Positions 9,186-21,830 of a stretch of 64,000 bases of DNA are shown in pieces (the first letter of the stretch is position 1; the number at the start of each line of letters is the position of its first letter). This stretch comes from Ardenticatenaceae bacterium (GTDB taxonomy: Bacteria > Chloroflexota > Anaerolineae > Promineifilales > Promineifilaceae), in NCBI GenBank assembly GCA_020634415.1, contig JACKBT010000026.1, forward strand, positions 1-64,000, written 5' to 3'. Position numbers and translations under genes: made by a program. The notes under the pieces were generated by a model. It was not told the origin of the DNA. It saw only the letters and a list, made by a program, of their open reading frames with translations, and ran no database searches.

Positions 9186-9674
9186 CTATAACTGCTTAAT
9201 CGCCCGGCCCACCTGCAACGGCCGTTCCCCCCTCCCATGCACCGCATACACCGCCTCAAAATTCGCCAAAATCTCCGGCGGAAACGGCGTCACCCGCATC
9301 GTCGCCTGATTCACATGCAGCATCATCGTCTCAAACGTCGCCGCCAAAAACCCCTCATCCGCCTGAAACATCTGATGAAACACCTGCATCCGCTTAGCAT
9401 CAAACCCCAGCAATTGCGTCGTAAAACGCAGCGGCGACCCCCCCTTCACCTCTCGCAAAAAAGTCGTGTGCGCCTCCACCGTATAAATCGTCCCCTGCGT
9501 CCGCTCACGATAGGCAGCCCCCATCCCCATATAATCAATAAAAGCGTCCGAAGCATTGCCAAAAACAACACCATAAAACCCTTCCGTCATATGCTGGTTA
9601 TAATCCAGCCATTCAGGCAAAACAACGGCCGTATACAACGCCAAAGGTGCTTCAATCATCTCCATCTCAGCCAT
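9186..9674 (-). CDS. Hot-dog fold thioesterase, carnitine/betaine-CoA type
   Basis: A 162-residue single hot-dog domain. The active-site region WLDYNQHMTEGFYGVVFGNA resembles the 'DyNgHmtegry..vf.dat' stretch of 4HBT-like thioesterases, and specifically the thioesterase domain associated with L-carnitine dehydrogenase. The Shine-Dalgarno GAGGT lies seven bases before the ATG. It would hydrolyse a short acyl-CoA in the cytosol, but no carnitine genes are nearby, so the substrate is open. It is separated by about 110 bases from the MFS gene on the same strand and is divergent from the next gene. Confidence 0.78.
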   Translation of the reverse strand: MAEMEMIEAPLALYTAVVLPEWLDYNQHMTEGFYGVVFGNASDAFIDYMGMGAAYRERTQGTIYTVEAHTTFLREVKGGSPLRFTTQLLGFDAKRMQVFHQMFQADEGFLAATFETMMLHVNQATMRVTPFPPEILANFEAVYAVHGRGERPLQVGRAIKQL

Positions 9675-9754
9675 AAAAATACCTCAAAATCCATCCTCGT
9701 TATCGGCAATTCGTCCAGTTTTGCCAATTATAACCACATACAGCCATACATAGT

Positions 9755-9760
9755 TATAAT
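9755..9760 (+). promoter_or_regulatory. TATAAT box for a leaderless MFS gene
   Basis: A perfect TATAAT ends eight bases before the ATG at 9769. The intervening bases are a run of C and contain no Shine-Dalgarno sequence, so transcription would begin at or next to the start codon. No good -35 box is visible. Confidence 0.55.
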
Positions 9761-9768
9761 CCCCCGCC

Positions 9769-10932
9769 ATGCGTCACCTCACCCCCGACCTGCGCTTCAT
9801 GTTCCTCAGCGTCATGCTGTGGGGCTTCGGCTCCTCCCTCTTTATCTACATCCAGCCCCTCTACGTCGCCTCCCTCGGCGCATCCCCCGCCCAAATCGGC
9901 ACAACCCTCAGCGTCGGCAGCTTCTTGGGACTGCTCCTCTACATTCCCATCGCCCAATACGCCGACAAAATCGGCCGCAAACGCATCATCATCGCCGGTT
10001 GGAGCCTCGGCGTACTCGCCACCATCGGCATGGCCGCCACCCCCACCTGGCAATGGTTCATCCCCGCAACGGCCGTTTACCAAATCTCCAGCGCCGCCAT
10101 GCCCGCCTTCCTCGGCTACATCGCCACCCACAGCCGCCACGACAACCCCAGCCCCATCTTCGCCACCATCTGGAGCGCCGCCTACATCGGCAGCGTCCTC
10201 GCCCCCGCCCTCGGCGGCTGGATTGGCGAGCAATTTGGCTTACGCGCCCTCTACCTCAGCGCCGCCTTCATGTTCGCCCTCTCCACCCTCGCCGTCAGCC
10301 GCATCCAAAGCCAGCCAGCCACCCCCACCACCACCAAAATCAGCCCCCGTCAACTTTGGCAAAATCGGCCGTTCATGCGCCAAATCCTCTACGTCTTCCT
10401 CCTCTTCTTCGCCATAGACATCGGCCAAGTCCTCCTGCCCCAATACCTCGAAGAAATTCACCACTACAGCCTCAGCCAAATTGGGCAATTCGGCACCATC
10501 GGCTCCATCGGTGTCATTCTCCTCTCACTCCTATTAGGTCGCATTCCCGGCCCACCACGCATCGCCATCTTTTTAGCTCAATTAGGCATCCTCCTGGCAC
10601 TTATACTCTGGCTCAACACACCACTGCCCCTGCTCATCGGTGCAGGCTACTTCATACACGGCCGCAATCGCCTAACACAACCCTTTATAGACGGCCGTCT
10701 TGCCCGCACCTTCTCCCCCCAAGAAATCAACCTCGGCTACAGCTTCCGCGAAATCGCCATGCGCCTCGGCCTCGCCGTCTCCCCCTTCACCGCCGGCCTC
10801 CTCTACGCCCAACAGCCCACCTGGCCCCTCTACGCTGGCATCATCTGCCTCCTCGCCACCATCCTCCTCACCTTCCTCATGCCCACCCCCACCACCAGCC
10901 CCCACTGGCAAACCGCCAACAATTACCCGTAA
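9769..10932 (+). CDS. MFS transporter
   Basis: A 387-residue permease with about 12 membrane helices. The A-motif-like loop is IAQYADKIGRKRIIIAGW (about residues 60-77), and the second half repeats a weaker version. The C-terminal half contains FREIAMRLGLAVSPFTAGLLY. It stands alone between the thioesterase (divergent) and a repeat-filled gap. Codons end heavily in C. The substrate is unknown; drug or sugar export are both possible. Confidence 0.85.
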   Translation: MRHLTPDLRFMFLSVMLWGFGSSLFIYIQPLYVASLGASPAQIGTTLSVGSFLGLLLYIPIAQYADKIGRKRIIIAGWSLGVLATIGMAATPTWQWFIPATAVYQISSAAMPAFLGYIATHSRHDNPSPIFATIWSAAYIGSVLAPALGGWIGEQFGLRALYLSAAFMFALSTLAVSRIQSQPATPTTTKISPRQLWQNRPFMRQILYVFLLFFAIDIGQVLLPQYLEEIHHYSLSQIGQFGTIGSIGVILLSLLLGRIPGPPRIAIFLAQLGILLALILWLNTPLPLLIGAGYFIHGRNRLTQPFIDGRLARTFSPQEINLGYSFREIAMRLGLAVSPFTAGLLYAQQPTWPLYAGIICLLATILLTFLMPTPTTSPHWQTANNYP

Positions 10933-10974
10933 CAAAACCAACAGGCAGCCAAATAAGCGTTCATTTTCACCTAG

Positions 10975-11036
10975 CCATCTGGGAGAGTGGAGAATGGAGA
11001 CTAGGGAGATCAATCTCCAATCTCCAGCCTCCCCCA
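10975..11036. repeat. GGAGACTGGAGA-family intergenic repeat
   Basis: The gap holds GAGTGGAGAATGGAGACTAG followed by its approximate complement (TCTCCAATCTCCAGCCTCC). It belongs to the dispersed family seen at 21781, 46375, 48105 and 60035, and also inside genes. As RNA it would fold into a hairpin. Confidence 0.75.
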
Positions 11037-11561
11037 CTACCCCACCACCTTCCCCAAAATCCCCGCCACCGCCTCATCAGCAATCACCCCCATCTCCTCA
11101 TCACTCCGATCCTGAATCGGGTGCGGCACAAAAACCACTGGCACCGCAAATCCCAACGCCTCCGACTGCGCCTGCGCCGCCGCCACAAACTCCGATGAAG
11201 CCACAAACATGCCCGGCACTCCCCGCAAATCCAGATTATTGATGTCATGCACACTGCACGACGTACAAGAGCCTCAATCCGCCAACGCTTCAATCACCAC
11301 ATCACACTCCGCAGCAATCTGCTGCTGCAAAGCCACCGGAGCTACCCGCGCAAACGTCGGCTTCTTATACCATCGTATCACCATCCCCTGCCCCTGCAAA
11401 TGTGCCTCCAACCGATCCAAAAAGACATCCCCCCGCGCCTTGGAAATATCCAATAGGCCAACCGTCAGCCCCACCAACGAAGCCGGACGCGGCAATGGCT
11501 CACGCTGTATCGGCTCCAATTCGGCCGTTGGGTCCAGTAAAACACGCATCTGTTCCATCAT
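11037..11561 (-). CDS. UGSC-family selenoprotein (in-frame UGA at codon 96)
   Basis: Two open pieces in one frame, 11561-11277 and 11273-11037, are separated only by a single TGA (11276-11274). Read through, the protein has 174 residues with the junction EALAD-U-GSCTSCSVHDINN. U-G-S-C is the defining motif of the UGSC family, whose members are known to carry selenocysteine or, in other species, cysteine at this place. The homology continues on both sides (LLDISKARGDVFLDRLE before; VPGMFV, VVFVPHPI after). A hairpin begins 11 bases after the UGA. The gene follows a thioredoxin-like gene by 58 bases on the same strand, so a thiol/selenol redox role is likely. The Sec insertion genes are not in this window. 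Confidence 0.82.
11244..11262 (-). promoter_or_regulatory. Candidate SECIS hairpin
   Basis: Downstream of the UGA codon, GTCGTGCA (11262-11255) and TGCATGAC (11251-11244) can pair over 8 bp (one G-U) around a GUG loop. Bacterial SECIS elements lie immediately 3' of the UGA and present a G in the apical loop, so position and shape fit. The stem is shorter and starts somewhat closer than the classic E. coli fdhF element, so this is a candidate only. Confidence 0.45.
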
Positions 11562-11619
11562 TCACTCCATTTACGATTGCCGATTGGCACATTACACCTG
11601 AAAAGACAGAATCCAATCA

Positions 11620-13053
11620 TCAATCGCTAATCGCCACTGTAACGGCCGTACTCCCCTGCGGCCCACTCGCCGGCCAGCCGCCAATCACCGCCGAAAACAG
11701 CCCCGCCGTACCCCCCACATGCACAATATGCAATCCATCCGGCTTAAACTTGGACACAACACCATCTCTATATTGTTTTGGCATACCTTCGGCAATACCC
11801 CGCGCCCCCCGCACCATCTCCTTACCATCCAACTGCAACAATTGGTGAATCTCCTCCTTCAACCGCGCCTTCGACCATCCCGCCTGGGCAAACACTCGCG
11901 CATGTTCCGGCGACACCGCCAAAATCGCATCCGCCACCAAAGCAATCTTCGGATGGCACACCACCCGCAAACACTCAGCAAACGTCCTCGCCAAAGATTC
12001 CGGCGTGCGCGAGAGCTGATCCATAATCGCCTGCACCCCATCTCCCGCAAACAACGTCACCGTCGAAGCCTCCGCCCCAAAGCCCCGCTCCACCGCCAAC
12101 GACTCCCAGGGTGAATCAATTTCCCGCTCAGCAAAACAAAACGTATATTTACCCGGATTCCCCATCATCGCCCGATCTACTCCACCCGGCTTGCCGCCCC
12201 CCACATTACGAATCACCAACTGCAAGGCCCGTCCAATCGTAGCATTCGCCCGATTACCCTGCCCCAAAGCATTCACCCCCGCATTCATCCCAATCCGCTG
12301 CACCATTGGCCCATTCACAATCACTACTGGCCCCGAAAAATAAGTCGTCGCCAGCAATCCATGCATACAAAAAGCATCCAAACAGGCCGCCTCTACCGCT
12401 GCTAATACGACGGGCATGTACTCGGGCTTGCATCCCGCCATCACCGCATTAATCGCCACCTTTTGCACCGTACAGGCCATATTATTTGGTGGCACGATCC
12501 CTACCACTTCATCCGCCGCCCGACTTGTACCTTGCAGCATCTGCAGCACCCGCTCTGGTGTAGGTGGCACAACGGGCAAACCATCCGTCCAGCCCCGCTC
12601 ATAACACGTCTCAATATCATCGCTCAAAGGTGGCACTTCTATCTGCCGGGCAGTGATGCGGCTGCGGCCATAACGAATTTGTAGCAATTCGGCCGTTCCC
12701 GGCATTACATTCAACGCCCCACAGCCAGGTCTGCTGGGCATCAGCCCTTCTCCCAAACCCGCCATGCCACTCACACGCTCCCACTCTTCTCGATTCCAGC
12801 CTACTGTGCGGGCCATTTCACGGCCGTTTTCCATCCGAATCAACGTGGGTACAATCTCGATATTGAGGTGGAAGGAAGTTTCGAGCGTCTGGTCATAAAC
12901 GGCCGTCTCCCCTGGAAACGTCGGGTCGTCTTGAGAGTAAATGATAAACGGCCGTTCCCCCTCCATCATCCGCTTAAAAACCGACACCAACATCTTACAC
13001 GTATCACAATCTCGTTTACAAACCACAACCAAACCATCTGGCACAGCAACCAC
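11620..13053 (-). CDS. Thioredoxin-like N-terminal domain with large uncharacterised domain
   Basis: A 477-residue protein with a GTG start; GAGGTG lies seven bases upstream. Residues 1-100 look like a thioredoxin fold with the Cys cluster VCKRDCDTCKML (CxxxCxxC, Cys12/16/19) and a cis-Pro-like segment IVPTLIRMENGRE. The remaining 370 residues form a separate domain with Cys-rich stretches (PPNNMACTVQKVAINAVMAG, EAACLDAFCMHGL) that I do not recognise functionally. It is the upstream partner of the UGSC selenoprotein. Together they suggest an electron-transfer pair in which the CxxC reduces the selenol. No signal peptide, so cytosolic. Confidence 0.7.
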   Translation of the reverse strand: MVAVPDGLVVVCKRDCDTCKMLVSVFKRMMEGERPFIIYSQDDPTFPGETAVYDQTLETSFHLNIEIVPTLIRMENGREMARTVGWNREEWERVSGMAGLGEGLMPSRPGCGALNVMPGTAELLQIRYGRSRITARQIEVPPLSDDIETCYERGWTDGLPVVPPTPERVLQMLQGTSRAADEVVGIVPPNNMACTVQKVAINAVMAGCKPEYMPVVLAAVEAACLDAFCMHGLLATTYFSGPVVIVNGPMVQRIGMNAGVNALGQGNRANATIGRALQLVIRNVGGGKPGGVDRAMMGNPGKYTFCFAEREIDSPWESLAVERGFGAEASTVTLFAGDGVQAIMDQLSRTPESLARTFAECLRVVCHPKIALVADAILAVSPEHARVFAQAGWSKARLKEEIHQLLQLDGKEMVRGARGIAEGMPKQYRDGVVSKFKPDGLHIVHVGGTAGLFSAVIGGWPASGPQGSTAVTVAISD

Positions 13054-13250
13054 AAATCACCTCACTTTCTCCCCACCCCGCCAATCATCAATCCTCTCCG
13101 CCAAAGCCTACACAACCCAAAACACCTTGTCCAGACTGCAACAAGATTATACACAGCAAAAGCCGGAAAATAACTAAAATGAAAGAAATAACCTAAGGCA
13201 GGGAAAATATTAGAGAACAAAGTCCGAGAGGGGAGGAGGGAACAAAAAAA

Positions 13251-13388
13251 GAGACGAGATAGTTGGCAATGACCTACTCTCCCAAAGAGTCGCCCCCTCA
13301 GTACCATCGGCGCTGGCGAACTTAACTGCCGGGTTCGGGATGGAACCGGGTGTACCCTCGCCGCTCATATCACCAAATATCTCGTCTC
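13251..13388 (-). terminator. 5S rRNA closing stem with terminator T-run
   Basis: GAGACGAGATA on the 5' side of 5S (13388-13378) is perfectly complementary to the sequence on its 3' side (13261-13251). It extends the 5S end helix by 11 bp and is followed by seven T residues on the minus strand. It probably acts both as the 5S processing stem and as the terminator of the rRNA operon. Confidence 0.75.
13262..13377 (-). rRNA. rrf: 5S ribosomal RNA
   Basis: About 116 bases on the minus strand. The sequence has the conserved 5S features: CACCCGGTTCCATCCCGAAC in the loop B/C region and GGGAGAGTAGGTC near the 3' end. It is the last gene of the rRNA operon, about 95 bases after the 23S end. Confidence 0.95.
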
Positions 13389-13474
13389 TCTCTTTTTAAT
13401 TACATATCATTACAACTGAATCATTTCCAGTCCGGTGTTCCTCAACGCCAGAACACCCAATTCTCCGTACCATG

Positions 13475-16468
<2,994 letters not shown>

Positions 16469-16697
16469 ATGATACGGAGAATTCGGCATTCTCGCGTTGA
16501 TGTGCGTCCCTTCTATGATTCAGTTGTTAATGTACGTTCAGCTTGCTTTCATAAGCTGCTGACTGCTGCTCTTTTCTCTTTTGCTTGCTCTCTCTTCTCT
16601 TTATCTTCTTACTTGAACTTATCTTAGAAAAAAGTTCGCTCGCAATTGTTTTTGCTTTTTGAAAAGACCAACAGTCAATCGCTTATTCATTGACAAG

Positions 16698-16727
16698 AAA
16701 AAACCTGGCATACCGCCAGGTTTTTTT
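16698..16727 (-). terminator. Terminator-like hairpin inside the rRNA operon
   Basis: AAAAAACCTGGC and GCCAGGTTTTTT form a GC-cored stem with A- and T-runs on each side, so it has intrinsic-terminator form on both strands. It lies between tRNA-Ala and 23S. Ribosomal antitermination would be needed for 23S expression from the upstream promoters, unless a local promoter exists; I see no convincing one between 16470 and 16690. Confidence 0.6.
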
Positions 16728-16798
16728 CTAAACCCTACCGTACGCCTTTCTCTTTTATCTTGTCTTGCTCTGCTTCAATTGTTGTTCCTGCGTGTCTG

Positions 16799-16871
16799 TG
16801 GAGATAAGGAGGCTCGAACTCCTAACCTCCGCCGTGCAAAGGCGGCGCTCTCCCAATTGAGCTATATCCCC
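16799..16871 (-). tRNA. tRNA-Ala (anticodon TGC)
   Basis: A 73-base cloverleaf on the minus strand. The acceptor stem is GGGGATA with TATCTCC, the D arm AGCTCAATTGGGAGAGC, the anticodon loop CTTTGCACG (TGC) and the T arm GGAGTTCGAGCCTCC. The CCA tail is not encoded. Confidence 0.96.
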
Positions 16872-16872
16872 T

Positions 16873-16936
16873 CTCAAGAAATTATGAATTATGAATTATG
16901 TGTTATTCCCACAATTCACGATTCATAATTCCTTTT
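16873..16936. repeat. AATTATGAATTATG inverted repeat between tRNA genes
   Basis: AATTATGAATTATGAATTATG on the left and AATTCACGATTCATAATTCC on the right are roughly complementary. They form a hairpin that fills the gap between tRNA-Ala and tRNA-Ile. The same type of AT-rich fold occurs in the 23S helix-45 insertion. Confidence 0.7.
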
Positions 16937-16940
16937 CAGG

Positions 16941-17014
16941 TGGGCCTGGTTGGACTCGAACCAACGACCTCTCCCTTATCAGAGGAACGCTCTAACCGGC
17001 TGAGCTACAGGCCC
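16941..17014 (-). tRNA. tRNA-Ile (anticodon GAT)
   Basis: A 74-base cloverleaf on the minus strand. The acceptor stem is GGGCCTG with CAGGCCC, the D arm AGCTCAGCCGGTTAGAGC, the anticodon loop CTGATAAG (GAT) and the T arm GTTGGTTCGAGTCCAAC. It lies in the usual place after 16S. CCA is not encoded. Confidence 0.96.
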
Positions 17015-17212
17015 TCAGCTTGCCTTTCGTTTTGTTAATTCCCTTAACACCTAAAAAGTGACAGAAACTCGATTTTCCTTAGCGTTAAGACCAAACGCTC
17101 TCGCGTTGGCTGTTGAAATTCGTCTCCATGTAAGTCTTGCTTGCTTCTAGCTGCTTAAGCCTTACTTGGTCGTTATTCCTGCACAATTCTTCGCAAAATT
17201 GTGTCTTCTCGT

Positions 17213-18715
<1,503 letters not shown>

Positions 18716-18826
18716 GTTTGTTCCTGTCCCTCGTTTTTTGAGGGGTATCTTTTTCTTTAATTCACGCTTTGTGCTTTCTTGTTTCTGTCACTCTTTAGCT
18801 GTTAAGGTTCTTTGCAAGAGCTTGCT

Positions 18827-18855
18827 ATCCTACCCGCTTCTTGTACCTTTGTCAA
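18827..18855 (-). promoter_or_regulatory. rRNA promoter P2
   Basis: On the minus strand, TTGACA (18855-18850), a 17-base spacer and TAGGAT (18832-18827) form a near-consensus sigma-70-type promoter about 110 bases before 16S. It lies downstream of the terminator-like hairpin at 18920-18951. Confidence 0.7.
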
Positions 18856-18919
18856 GGCTTTCTTTCCTGCAAGTTCCAACCAAGTTTCCCCGGTCGCTTG
18901 CCTTCCCTGTAGGCATCAA

Positions 18920-18951
18920 AAAAGACCAGACTTCTCAGTCTCTGGTCTTTT
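18920..18951 (-). terminator. Hairpin between the two rRNA promoters
   Basis: AAAAGACCAGA (18920-18930) and TCTGGTCTTTT (18941-18951) form an 11-bp stem with flanking A/T runs, so terminator-like on both strands. It separates P1 from P2 and could make P1 output depend on antitermination, or act as a processing stem of the leader. Confidence 0.6.
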
Positions 18952-19031
18952 CTTTCTTGCTTTTTACTGATGTGCTGATACCTTTTTCTGAATCTGCTAC
19001 ATCCTCACTCTTTTGTCCCTACAAGCTTCGT

Positions 19032-19060
19032 AGTATACCCACCCCCTTCCCCCTTGTCAA
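19032..19060 (-). promoter_or_regulatory. rRNA promoter P1
   Basis: On the minus strand, consensus TTGACA (19060-19055), exactly 17 bases, then TATACT (19037-19032). This is the best sigma-70-type promoter in the window and it points at the rRNA operon. The 440-base gap between 16S and rtcB contains only this, P2 and the hairpin. Confidence 0.8.
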
Positions 19061-19159
19061 ATTTTTCCTCATTTTGTTTTTTTATACTTTCCTTGTGTTC
19101 TGGCATCTGAGATATTTATATCCTTTACGCATTACACTTTCAGTTTTACTATATGATTC

Positions 19160-20614
19160 ATGATTGCTGGTAAACAACTCATAGATAACGGATGGCCGCA
19201 AGGCAAGATTATTGGATTGGCCCTTGATGCTGCTAAGGAACTTGGCACTCTTGACGATGAGGTTCTAATGAAGTTAGAAAGCGTACGTGCTTTCCCTGGC
19301 AAATTTCTTACTGATGGCATTTTGGAACCATTAGCACGGGAATGGTTAGAGATTACCGCTCAACGTATTGTGCCTATAGATGATTTACGAGATCAGGCTG
19401 TTCCCATCTATAGTTGGGGGCGGGCTATGATTGATCAAGAGGCGATTGATCAGATGGAAAAGGCGGCAAGGCTGCCCATTGCGGTGCAAACGGCCGTTAT
19501 GCCCGATGCCCACGTTGGTTATGGTTTACCCATCGGTGGTGTGCTCGCGGCGGAAAATGCCGTCATCCCCTACGGTGTTGGCGTGGACATCGCCTGCCGC
19601 ATGAGAATCAGCATCTGCGCCATCTCCCCCCACTACATTGACCAAAAGCGCAAAAAGTTCGAGGCGGCTCTGCTCGATCAGACCCGCTTCGGCATGGGTA
19701 CAGAATGGGAACACCATCTGCGTCCGCAGCATCCTGTGATGGACAAGCCTGAATGGAGCGCGATTCCCCTTTTGCAGCGGCTCAAAAGCAAAGCCTGGGC
19801 GCAGTTAGGCACGTCGGGCAGCGGCAACCATTTCGTCGAGTGGGGCCTGTTAGAGTTGGAGCAAGACGCAACCGATCTCAAGCTGACGGCAGGTAAATAT
19901 GTCGCTCTGCTTTCCCATTCAGGATCACGGAATTTGGGGGCAACTATTGCCCAGCATTACACGAAAGTGGCTCAGCAGCAGCATCCCAAACTGGAGAAAG
20001 GGTACAAGGAGTTAGCCTGGTTACATCTAGACAGTGGCAGTGGCGCGGAATATTGGCTGGCGATGAATTTGGCAGGTGACTATGCTTCGGCCAATCATGC
20101 GGTCATTCATGAACGGGTTTTGGCGGCAGTGGGGGTGGAGGCAACGGCCGTTGTCGAGAACCACCACAACTTCGCCTGGCAAGAACAAACGGCCGATGGC
20201 ACACCCGTCATCGTCCACCGCAAAGGGGCAACCCCCGCTGGCGCTGGTGTTCTCGGTGTCATCCCCGGCTCAATGGGTGATCCCGGCTACATCGTGCGCG
20301 GTCTGGGCAACCCCAACGCCATCAACTCCGCCTCGCATGGCGCAGGCCGCAAACTCAGCCGTAAACAAGCCTTCGACAAGATAGATGTCAAACAGTGGGA
20401 AAAGCTGCTCACCAACCGCAGCATCACCTTGCTTGGCGGCAGCCTGGACGAAGCCCCACAAGCTTACAAAGATATTGATGAAGTCATGGCAGCTCAGTCC
20501 GATCTAGTAGAAATAGTAGCCAAATTCATGCCGCGCATCGTGCGCATGGCGGATGACAAACCGCCCAAGTGGGCAAAAGGGAAGAAGCGAGGAGCAGGAA
20601 GACGGAGGGGTTGA
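19160..20614 (+). CDS. rtcB: RNA-splicing ligase RtcB
   Basis: A 484-residue RtcB family protein that joins RNA 2',3'-cyclic phosphate or 3'-phosphate ends to 5'-OH using GTP and manganese. Visible motifs are DAHVGYGLPIGGV, GVDIACRM (metal Cys), GTSGSGNHFVEWG, LSHSGSRNLG, ENHHNFAWQE, and the guanylated-His motif SHGAGRKLSR near the C terminus. The length is usual. The ATG lies seven bases after a TACTAT box with no ribosome site, so it may be leaderless. No archease or RNA cyclase gene is nearby. It is divergent from the rRNA operon, which fits an RNA repair role without proving it. Confidence 0.95.
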   Translation: MIAGKQLIDNGWPQGKIIGLALDAAKELGTLDDEVLMKLESVRAFPGKFLTDGILEPLAREWLEITAQRIVPIDDLRDQAVPIYSWGRAMIDQEAIDQMEKAARLPIAVQTAVMPDAHVGYGLPIGGVLAAENAVIPYGVGVDIACRMRISICAISPHYIDQKRKKFEAALLDQTRFGMGTEWEHHLRPQHPVMDKPEWSAIPLLQRLKSKAWAQLGTSGSGNHFVEWGLLELEQDATDLKLTAGKYVALLSHSGSRNLGATIAQHYTKVAQQQHPKLEKGYKELAWLHLDSGSGAEYWLAMNLAGDYASANHAVIHERVLAAVGVEATAVVENHHNFAWQEQTADGTPVIVHRKGATPAGAGVLGVIPGSMGDPGYIVRGLGNPNAINSASHGAGRKLSRKQAFDKIDVKQWEKLLTNRSITLLGGSLDEAPQAYKDIDEVMAAQSDLVEIVAKFMPRIVRMADDKPPKWAKGKKRGAGRRRG

Positions 20615-20660
20615 GGGAAAAAAGGTTTGCCTTTGCCGGGAGGCTGGTTACAATGCCGCC

Positions 20661-21779
20661 ATGATGAACCTTGATTTAGCCAAACAGTTAGCCAAAGAGT
20701 TTACTACGCGGGCCGATGAAGCGGACCGGGCAGGCAAATTACCAGATGAAGACATCGCCGCACTCAAAGCGTCAGGTTATTTGGGGCTGAGCGTGCCCCG
20801 CGCTTTTGGTGGCCTGGAATTGTCCTTGCGGGACTGTGTGCTGGCGCAGATGGAGCTGGCACAAGGCAGCACCTCCACCGCGTTGGTGGCGGCGATGCAG
20901 GTGCATATTTTCGGCCACCAACGGGAGGTGCGCTCCTGGCGGGAGCCGATTTATGCGCAGTTTTGCCAGGAGGCGGCGCAGGGCGGTTTGTTCAACAGCA
21001 TTGCCAGTGAGCCGCAGATGGGCAGTCCTTCTCGCGGTGGGCTGCCAGCGACAACGGCCGTTACCACTCCCGACGGCTGGTGCTTAAACGGCCACAAAAC
21101 CTGGTCAACCGGCGGCCGCCACCTGACCCACATGCTGGTGCAAACGGCGTTGAATGGCGAAAAGGCCGGGGTGCTGCTGGTGCTGCAGGGCACACCGGGG
21201 GTGCGCTGGCAAGATACCTGGAGCGATGCCCTGAGCTTCCGTGCCAGCGAGAGCAATGATGTCTTTTTTGAGGATGTATTACTCCCCCATGACCACTTGG
21301 TAGAGGGGAGCAATGGCCGGGGTGCGCCCAATGTCTGGTTCCCGATGATGATGAGTGCGGTGTATTTGGGAACGGCCGTTGCTGCCCGCAACAGCACCAT
21401 TCGCTTCGCCCTGGAACGAGTGCCTACTGCTCTGGGCAAATCCATCGCCACCCTGCCCAAAATCCAGCGGCAAATTGGCGAGATGGATGTGGCTTTGCAG
21501 GCAGCGCGGGCACTGCTGCTGGAGGTAGCTGGCGAATGGGGGGGCGATAATGAACAACGCGCCGCCTATTTGCCCCGCATTGCTGCCGCCAAAATGATGG
21601 TGACGCAGACGGCCAATATGACGACCGAGATGGCTTTGCAAATTGCCGGTGGCAGCAGTATCACCCGCGCCCTGCCGCTGGAACGCTATTTCCGCGATGT
21701 GCGAGCGGGAGCCATGCAGCCCCCCGCTGGCGACACGGCATTGGAGATGGTGGGGAGAGCGGCGATTGAGGGGAATTAA
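20661..21779 (+). CDS. Acyl-CoA dehydrogenase family protein
   Basis: About 372 residues. The N-terminal helical domain begins LDLAKQLAKEFTTRADEAD, and the middle beta domain has ASEPQMGSPSRGG and NGHKTWSTGG, as in flavin-binding acyl-CoA dehydrogenases. The C-terminal helical domain ends IAGGSSITRALPLERYFRDV. It would bind FAD and oxidise an acyl-CoA or act on a related substrate. An upstream in-frame ATG at 20553 overlaps rtcB and is rejected; the chosen ATG lies six bases after TACAAT, again a leaderless layout. It is a single gene with no beta-oxidation partners nearby, so the substrate is open. Confidence 0.87.
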   Translation: MMNLDLAKQLAKEFTTRADEADRAGKLPDEDIAALKASGYLGLSVPRAFGGLELSLRDCVLAQMELAQGSTSTALVAAMQVHIFGHQREVRSWREPIYAQFCQEAAQGGLFNSIASEPQMGSPSRGGLPATTAVTTPDGWCLNGHKTWSTGGRHLTHMLVQTALNGEKAGVLLVLQGTPGVRWQDTWSDALSFRASESNDVFFEDVLLPHDHLVEGSNGRGAPNVWFPMMMSAVYLGTAVAARNSTIRFALERVPTALGKSIATLPKIQRQIGEMDVALQAARALLLEVAGEWGGDNEQRAAYLPRIAAAKMMVTQTANMTTEMALQIAGGSSITRALPLERYFRDVRAGAMQPPAGDTALEMVGRAAIEGN

Positions 21780-21780
21780 G

Positions 21781-21830
21781 AGAGAGACTAGGGGCTGGAG
21801 ACTATTAGTCTCTAGTCTCCAGTCTCCAAT
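21781..21830. repeat. GGAGACTGGAGA-family repeat (hairpin)
   Basis: GAGACTAGGGGCTGGAGACTA followed by TAGTCTCTAGTCTCCAGTC makes a nearly complete inverted repeat between two convergent genes. It may serve as a bidirectional terminator or end-processing stem. Confidence 0.75.

Noticed and set aside
8099..9199. A long 366-codon frame opposite the MFS gene
   Set aside because: His/Arg/Pro/Gln-rich shadow of a C-rich region; the minus-strand MFS protein explains the sequence.
9237..11198. A 653-codon frame overlapping the thioesterase, MFS and UGSC genes
   Set aside because: Low-complexity His/Pro/Arg translation typical of shadow frames in C-rich DNA.
11037..11561. A pseudogene or frameshift explanation for the UGSC gene
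   Set aside because: Both halves are in the same frame and the single TGA falls exactly on the known Sec position; no other defect is seen.
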